Made by a program: the position numbers and the translations under genes. From assembly GCF_000515415.1 (NCBI RefSeq), contig NZ_KI911783.1, forward strand, positions 6,745,831 through 6,809,830: DNA of 64,000 nucleotides, written 5' to 3'. Position 1 is the first letter of the stretch. Every line of letters begins with the position of its first letter. The notes beneath the pieces are model-generated. The model worked only from the letters and a program-made list of their open reading frames with translations, had not been told where the DNA came from and searched no databases. Positions 60,315-64,000 of this stretch are shown here, one piece after another. The stretch is from Bradyrhizobium sp. WSM1417 (lineage in GTDB: Bacteria; Pseudomonadota; Alphaproteobacteria; Rhizobiales; Xanthobacteraceae).

Positions 60315-63005
60315 ATGCCTGATGCAATGGTTGCTGCGCGTGCCTCTGACGCGGGGCGCGGAACCAGCCAGCAGGTCGATGTTGCCGTGGTCGGTGCCGG
60401 ATTTGCCGGCCTCTATCTCCTCCATCGGCTGCGCAAAGCCGGCCTGACGGCGGTCGGCCTCGAAGAAGCCGGCGACGTCGGCGGCACCTGGTACTGGAAC
60501 CGATATCCCGGTGCGCGCTGCGATATCCAGACCATCGATTACAGCTACACCTTCGATCCGGACCTCGAGACCGCCTGGACCTGGTCGGAGAAATACGCGA
60601 CCCAGCCCGAGATCCTGCGCTATCTCGGCTTCGTCGCCGACCGTTACGATCTCAGGCGCGACATTCGCTTCAAGACCAAGGTCACGGAAGCGAAATGGGA
60701 CGAGGCCACCGGACGCTGGCAGCTCACCACCGACAATGGCGCGCCGGTCTCCTGCCGCCATTACATCATGGCCACCGGCTGCCTCTCGGCGCCGAAGCCG
60801 CCGGAGATCGACGGCGTGAAGGACTTCAAGGGCGAGGTCTATTTCACCGGACGCTGGCCGCATGACGGCGTCAATCTCGCCGGAAAACGCGTCGCGGTGA
60901 TCGGCACGGGATCGTCGGCCATTCAGTCGATCCCGCTGATCGCCGAGCAGGCCGCCCACCTGACCGTGTTCCAGCGCACGCCGAATTTCGCGCTGCCTGC
61001 GCACAACGGTCCCGCGCCTTCCGATCGCATGAGCCTGCTGCAAGGCGATCGCGCGGCCTATCGCGAGCAGGCGCGCCAGTCGATGGCCGGCGTGCCCTAT
61101 CCGCAGCAGACGGTCGTGAGCTGGCAATTAAGCGATGCCGAGCGTCGTGAGCGGTTCGAACGCGCCTGGGCGGCCGGCGACCTCGTCCACATCCTGACCC
61201 AGCTCTGGGCCGACCAGGCGGTGGACCTCGACGGCAACAAGATCGTCCAGGGTCTGATCCGCGAGAAGATCCGCGCCGCCGTCAAAGACCCCGAGACCGC
61301 CGCGGCGCTGATGCCGGACGATCATCCGTTCGGCGCCAAGCGGCCCTGCCTCGATACCAACTACTATGCGACCTACAACCGGCCGAACGTCACGCTGGTC
61401 AATCTGCGTCAGGAGCCGATCAAGGCGATCACCGCAACTGGGATCACCACGGCCAAGCGCAGCATCGACGTCGATGTGATCGTGTTCGCAACCGGCTTCG
61501 ACGCCATGACCGGCGCGATCCGCGCCGTGCATCCGATCACCGGACGTGGCGGCAAGTCGCTCACCGATGTCTGGGCGCAGGGGCCGCAGACCTATCTCGG
61601 GCTCACCGTCGAGGGCTTTCCGAACTTCTTCATGATCACCGGGCCCGGCAGCCCGTCGGTGCTGTCGAACATGGCGGTGTCGATCGAGCAGCATGTCGAC
61701 TGGGTGGTCGATCGTCTCGCGGCATTGCGCGACGCCGGCTTCACCACGATCGAGCCGACCGAGACGGCGCAGGCCGGCTGGAACAGGCACATGGCCGACT
61801 GCTCTATGGTGACGCTGCACCGGCTCGCCAACACCTGGTACACGGGCGCAAACGTGCCCGGCAAGGTGCAGGGCCTGATGCCCTATACCGGCGGTGTCGG
61901 TCCCTATCGCAGCATCTGCGACGAGGTGGTCAGCCGCGGCATGCTCGGCTTCAAGCTGACCGGTCCCAACGTCGCCGCGCAATGCAATGACGGCGAGGTG
62001 GTGCGCCTGCAGCCCGATGTGCGGCTGGTGCTCAACCTGCTGGCGTCGCTCAACCTCCCGCCGATCGAGTCGATGGGCGCGCAAGGCGCCTGCGCCTTCG
62101 TCAATGAGTTCAACAAGGGCCGTCCCGCCGGACGGCCGATCGGCGAGATCGTCGACGGTACGCTGCCCGGTGCCGACGGTCCCTTGCCTTATCGGGTCTA
62201 CAAGCCGGCAACATCAGGGCCGCATCCGGTCGTGGTCTATTTCCACGGCGGCGGCTGGGTGCTCGGCGACGAGCAGTCGGACGAGCCGTTCTGCCGCGAC
62301 ATGGTGCGGCGGACCGGCATGATGCTCGTCAGCGTCGGCTATCGTCATGCGCCCGAGCATCGTTTCCCGGCCGCGACCGAGGACGGCTATGCGGCGACGC
62401 GCTGGATCGCCGAGCATGCCGCCGAGCTCGGCGGCAAGCCAGGCCCGGTGCTGGTCGCGGGCTGGAGTGCCGGCGGCAACATCGCCGCCGTCACCTGCCA
62501 GCTCGCACGCGATCGCGGCGGGCCTGAGATCGCGGGCCAGCTCCTGATCTGCCCGGTCACTGACTGCACCTTCGACCGCCCCTCCTACAACGACAATGCG
62601 ACCGGCTATTTCCTGACCCGCTCGTTGATGTACTGGTTCTGGGACCTCTATTGCTCGCCGGCCGACCGCACCGATCCCCGCGCCTCGCCGCTCCGCGGCA
62701 AGGTCGCAGGCCTGCCGCCGGCCTTCGTCGTCACCTGCGAATTCGATCCGCTGCGCGACGAAGGCATCGCCTATGCCGAGGCAATGGCGGCCGCCGGTGT
62801 CCCGGTCGAGCAACTCAAGGCGCGCGGCCATTTCCACTCGTCCTTCACGATGGTGGACGTGATCATCACCGGCGCGCCGGGCCGGGTGCAGATGGCCGAG
62901 GCCTTGCGGCGCTTTGCCGGGTTGCCACCGGAGGTCAGCCGCGGCGACGATCGCAGTCAGGCTCATACCAGCCCGGGGCATAAGATCGCCGCGGCCGCGA
63001 GCTGA
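60315..63005 (+). CDS. Baeyer-Villiger monooxygenase - alpha/beta-hydrolase fusion (896 aa)
   Basis: Residues 1-560: a flavoprotein monooxygenase with two Rossmann motifs ([19 protein letters not shown]), [15 protein letters not shown], and the BVMO fingerprint region [12 protein letters not shown] (171-182), where the usual His is Phe177. Residues 600-896: an HSL-type esterase with oxyanion HGGG (644-647), nucleophile GWSAG (Ser718), [10 protein letters not shown] (Asp) and a His in RGHFHSSF. A Baeyer-Villiger enzyme turns a ketone into an ester or lactone, which the fused esterase could cleave at once. Both parts look complete except for Phe177. GGAGG precedes ATG 60315. Confidence 0.9.
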   Translation: MPDAMVAARASDAGRGTSQQVDVAVVGAGFAGLYLLHRLRKAGLTAVGLEEAGDVGGTWYWNRYPGARCDIQTIDYSYTFDPDLETAWTWSEKYATQPEILRYLGFVADRYDLRRDIRFKTKVTEAKWDEATGRWQLTTDNGAPVSCRHYIMATGCLSAPKPPEIDGVKDFKGEVYFTGRWPHDGVNLAGKRVAVIGTGSSAIQSIPLIAEQAAHLTVFQRTPNFALPAHNGPAPSDRMSLLQGDRAAYREQARQSMAGVPYPQQTVVSWQLSDAERRERFERAWAAGDLVHILTQLWADQAVDLDGNKIVQGLIREKIRAAVKDPETAAALMPDDHPFGAKRPCLDTNYYATYNRPNVTLVNLRQEPIKAITATGITTAKRSIDVDVIVFATGFDAMTGAIRAVHPITGRGGKSLTDVWAQGPQTYLGLTVEGFPNFFMITGPGSPSVLSNMAVSIEQHVDWVVDRLAALRDAGFTTIEPTETAQAGWNRHMADCSMVTLHRLANTWYTGANVPGKVQGLMPYTGGVGPYRSICDEVVSRGMLGFKLTGPNVAAQCNDGEVVRLQPDVRLVLNLLASLNLPPIESMGAQGACAFVNEFNKGRPAGRPIGEIVDGTLPGADGPLPYRVYKPATSGPHPVVVYFHGGGWVLGDEQSDEPFCRDMVRRTGMMLVSVGYRHAPEHRFPAATEDGYAATRWIAEHAAELGGKPGPVLVAGWSAGGNIAAVTCQLARDRGGPEIAGQLLICPVTDCTFDRPSYNDNATGYFLTRSLMYWFWDLYCSPADRTDPRASPLRGKVAGLPPAFVVTCEFDPLRDEGIAYAEAMAAAGVPVEQLKARGHFHSSFTMVDVIITGAPGRVQMAEALRRFAGLPPEVSRGDDRSQAHTSPGHKIAAAAS

Positions 63006-63022
63006 AAGCGAATAATCGGCCG

Positions 63023-63047
63023 GGAACAATTTCCCGGTCATCGCGTT
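63023..63047 (+). promoter_or_regulatory. Perfect EcfG promoter facing a terminator
   Basis: GGAAC (63023-63027), 16 bp, CGTT (63044-63047). It is in the gap behind the monooxygenase-esterase gene; the first thing downstream is an intrinsic terminator. Confidence 0.75.
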
Positions 63048-63054
63048 TGGTGCT

Positions 63055-63120
63055 GTGGCATTGAGATGCAGTAATGGGTGTGGGCCCCGGCACGCAGGCT
63101 AGTGTGCCGGGGTTCTTTTT
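63055..63120 (+). ncRNA. Candidate stress-induced small RNA (about 66 nt)
   Basis: A transcript from the EcfG promoter at 63023-63047 would start near 63055 and end at the terminator at 63085-63120: about 30 nt of single-stranded 5' region followed by a stable hairpin and U run. It holds no reading frame longer than a few codons. The start site is inferred. Confidence 0.4.
63085..63120 (+). terminator. Rho-independent terminator
   Basis: CCCCGGCAC (63085-63093) pairs with GTGCCGGGG (63104-63112); TTCTTTTT follows. It ends the monooxygenase-esterase transcript and, if present, the small RNA. Confidence 0.88.
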
Positions 63121-63135
63121 GCGTGAGGCGGAACG

Positions 63136-63408
63136 ATGGGGGACGTGGTTGGGGATTCAAAGGTCGATTTTGGTGTCCTTGCGGTGCTGCATAAATGGCC
63201 ATCGCTTGCGAACCAGCGACGGTCGGACCGAGCGTCCTACCAGGTGATCGAGGGCACGCTCGACGAATGCATCTCGGCGTTCATGGCCAAGCCGGCGGCG
63301 ACCAGGCATCTCTATGAGATCCGCACCGTCGCGCAGCCGCCGCTGGTCACCGACATTCTCTCGCCCGAGCACATCACCGAGCTGGCGCGGCTGAGAGAAT
63401 TTCTCTGA
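63136..63408 (+). CDS. Small soluble protein (90 aa), unknown function
   Basis: ATG 63136 with GAGG upstream. The chain reads MGDVVGDSKVDFGVLAVLHK, ...DRASYQVIEGTLDECISAFM, ...TRHLYEIRTVAQPPLVTDIL, SPEHITELARLREFL: mixed alpha/beta without membrane helix. I do not recognise a named family. It may be reached only by read-through of the terminator upstream, or by a promoter I cannot see. Confidence 0.65.
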   Translation: MGDVVGDSKVDFGVLAVLHKWPSLANQRRSDRASYQVIEGTLDECISAFMAKPAATRHLYEIRTVAQPPLVTDILSPEHITELARLREFL

Positions 63409-63436
63409 TCCTGGCAGAAAGCACCGGCTGAGCGCA

Positions 63437-63462
63437 GGAACCTTCTTCCGGTTTTTCCCGTT
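63437..63462 (+). promoter_or_regulatory. Perfect EcfG promoter
   Basis: GGAAC (63437-63441), 17 bp, CGTT (63459-63462), about 27 bp before the start of the 104-aa gene. Confidence 0.8.
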
Positions 63463-63488
63463 GATGGTGATCGGAAGCGAAGGCGTGA

Positions 63489-63803
63489 GTGCCTCAGATG
63501 CTTGAAGCCGGCGTGCCAGCCCCTGTCGTGCCCTATGGCGCAGACCAGACCCTGTTCGTGGTGATCGATCGCCTCGACAAGGCGACTGAAATCCGTGTCG
63601 AGCGAAGCGATCTCGACGCCACGATCGGCGAGCTCGTCGCGGGCTGCTTCAACGACCCCGTCAAGGTCATCTCGTTCAACACGCTCGAGCACTGGATGAA
63701 GGATATCTCGACCGACGTCGCCGGCGAGATCCGGGCGCGCTGTGACATCGATGGCGTGACGCTGCCCGACTATCTCAGCGACTTCGTCGAGAGCCACAGC
63801 TGA
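63489..63803 (+). CDS. Small soluble protein (104 aa) behind an EcfG promoter
   Basis: GTG 63489 has GAAGG at 5 nt; ATG 63498 is the alternative. Sequence features: VPYGADQTLFVVIDRLDKATEIRVERSDLDA, ELVAGCFNDPVKVISFNTLEHWMKDIS and IDGVTLPDYLSDFVESHS. The pattern is that of a compact alpha/beta protein, not recognised. The perfect EcfG promoter and short leader make it a likely stress gene. Confidence 0.7.
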   Translation: MPQMLEAGVPAPVVPYGADQTLFVVIDRLDKATEIRVERSDLDATIGELVAGCFNDPVKVISFNTLEHWMKDISTDVAGEIRARCDIDGVTLPDYLSDFVESHS

Positions 63804-63824
63804 GCGCGCGTGGGATAATGAGAA

Positions 63825-63980
63825 TCAGGCGCGCCGGTACTTGCCGGCGATGACCTCGATCTCGCGGCGGCGTTCGCCCGCGAAGGTCAGGAGCTTTTCG
63901 ATCGTCAATGTATCCGTGATCCGTTTGGCCAGCCGCTCGGCGCGTGCGGCCTGATCTTCGAGATACTGGATCGTATTCAA
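63825..63980 (-). CDS. Small helical protein with TTG start (51 aa)
   Basis: GGGAGG stands 6 nt before TTG 63980. The peptide begins (M)NTIQYLEDQAARAERLAKRI and continues TDTLTIEKLLTFAGERRREIEVIAGKYRRA: an amphipathic, coiled-coil-like helix pair. Similar short proteins are frequent in Bradyrhizobium (from memory). Too short for usual gene callers and with a rare start codon. Confidence 0.6.
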   Translation of the reverse strand: MNTIQYLEDQAARAERLAKRITDTLTIEKLLTFAGERRREIEVIAGKYRRA

Positions 63981-64000
63981 ACGCCGCCTCCCAAGAGCTT

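Noticed and set aside
59880..61127. 415-codon minus-strand frame
   Set aside because: Only its last 69 codons have an independent start, sensible composition and a paralogue; the remainder is antisense to the monooxygenase.

Overview
The window looks like a chromosomal segment of Bradyrhizobium or a very close relative (Hyphomicrobiales). The DNA is GC-rich, genes are tightly packed with overlapping GTGA/ATGA start-stop junctions, and the gene set fits: a short SemiSWEET, many Liv-type ABC transporter parts, a Leu-rich leader before leuA, and numerous small conserved proteins of the kind common in Bradyrhizobium. No integrase, IS element, CRISPR array or phage gene was seen. One tRNA (Lys, CTT) is present.

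Layout. 1-5.4 kb: small stress-type genes (DUF2243, DUF4142, DUF1236, DUF6894, YetF/DUF421, Gly-rich secreted protein, hydrophilic mini-proteins) and the 5' end of an sdhB copy. 5.5-10.3 kb: a caa3-type cytochrome c oxidase operon (ctaC-D-E, a small membrane protein, CtaG-like factor). 10.3-17.3 kb: a frameshifted heme-binding-type gene, then a PQQ dehydrogenase with the Asp signature of lanthanide enzymes, its periplasmic binding protein, two cytochromes c and a second, membrane-bound PQQ dehydrogenase. 17.3-19.8 kb: a DUF4336-SDR fusion and two small genes. 20-22.8 kb: an autotransporter. 22.9-28 kb: tRNA-Lys, a Spy/LTXXQ protein, a TRAP binding protein, leuA with a Leu-rich leader. 28-35 kb: membrane patatin, SMP-30 protein, RTX-like protein, FAD oxidoreductase. 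35-45.4 kb: a branched-chain amino acid ABC system with two receptors and a fused LivG-LivF ATPase, a UvrA2-type protein and a third receptor. 45.5-53.7 kb: Gfo/Idh/MocA, RlpA, a CmcJ/NvfI-like protein, a catalase-family protein and a large winged-helix/ATPase regulator. 54-57 kb: glgC-glgA and SemiSWEET. 57-64 kb: a DODA-type dioxygenase, an esterase homologue without catalytic residues, a Baeyer-Villiger monooxygenase-esterase fusion, and small genes.

Two regulatory patterns stand out. First, promoters matching the alphaproteobacterial general-stress sigma factor EcfG (GGAAC, 16-17 bp, CGTT) sit in front of about a dozen transcription units. They include a palindromic two-way promoter at 4619-4646 and one that runs straight into a terminator at 63.0-63.1 kb (possible small RNA). 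The stress proteins, the caa3 oxidase and the PQQ dehydrogenases may therefore form one stress-induced respiratory and envelope programme; phyR, nepR and ecfG are not in the window. Second, two promoters (48250-48314 and 52684-52748) share an identical design: four direct repeats of TAAGGA-like hexamers at exact 11-bp spacing, then 20 bp, then TAGCAT. They flank the gene of an OmpR-type winged-helix/ATPase regulator and point at the catalase-family gene and at a pair of small membrane proteins, which suggests a local, apparently undescribed regulon.

All calls come from reading the sequence. Family names rest on recognised motifs and no database search was run.
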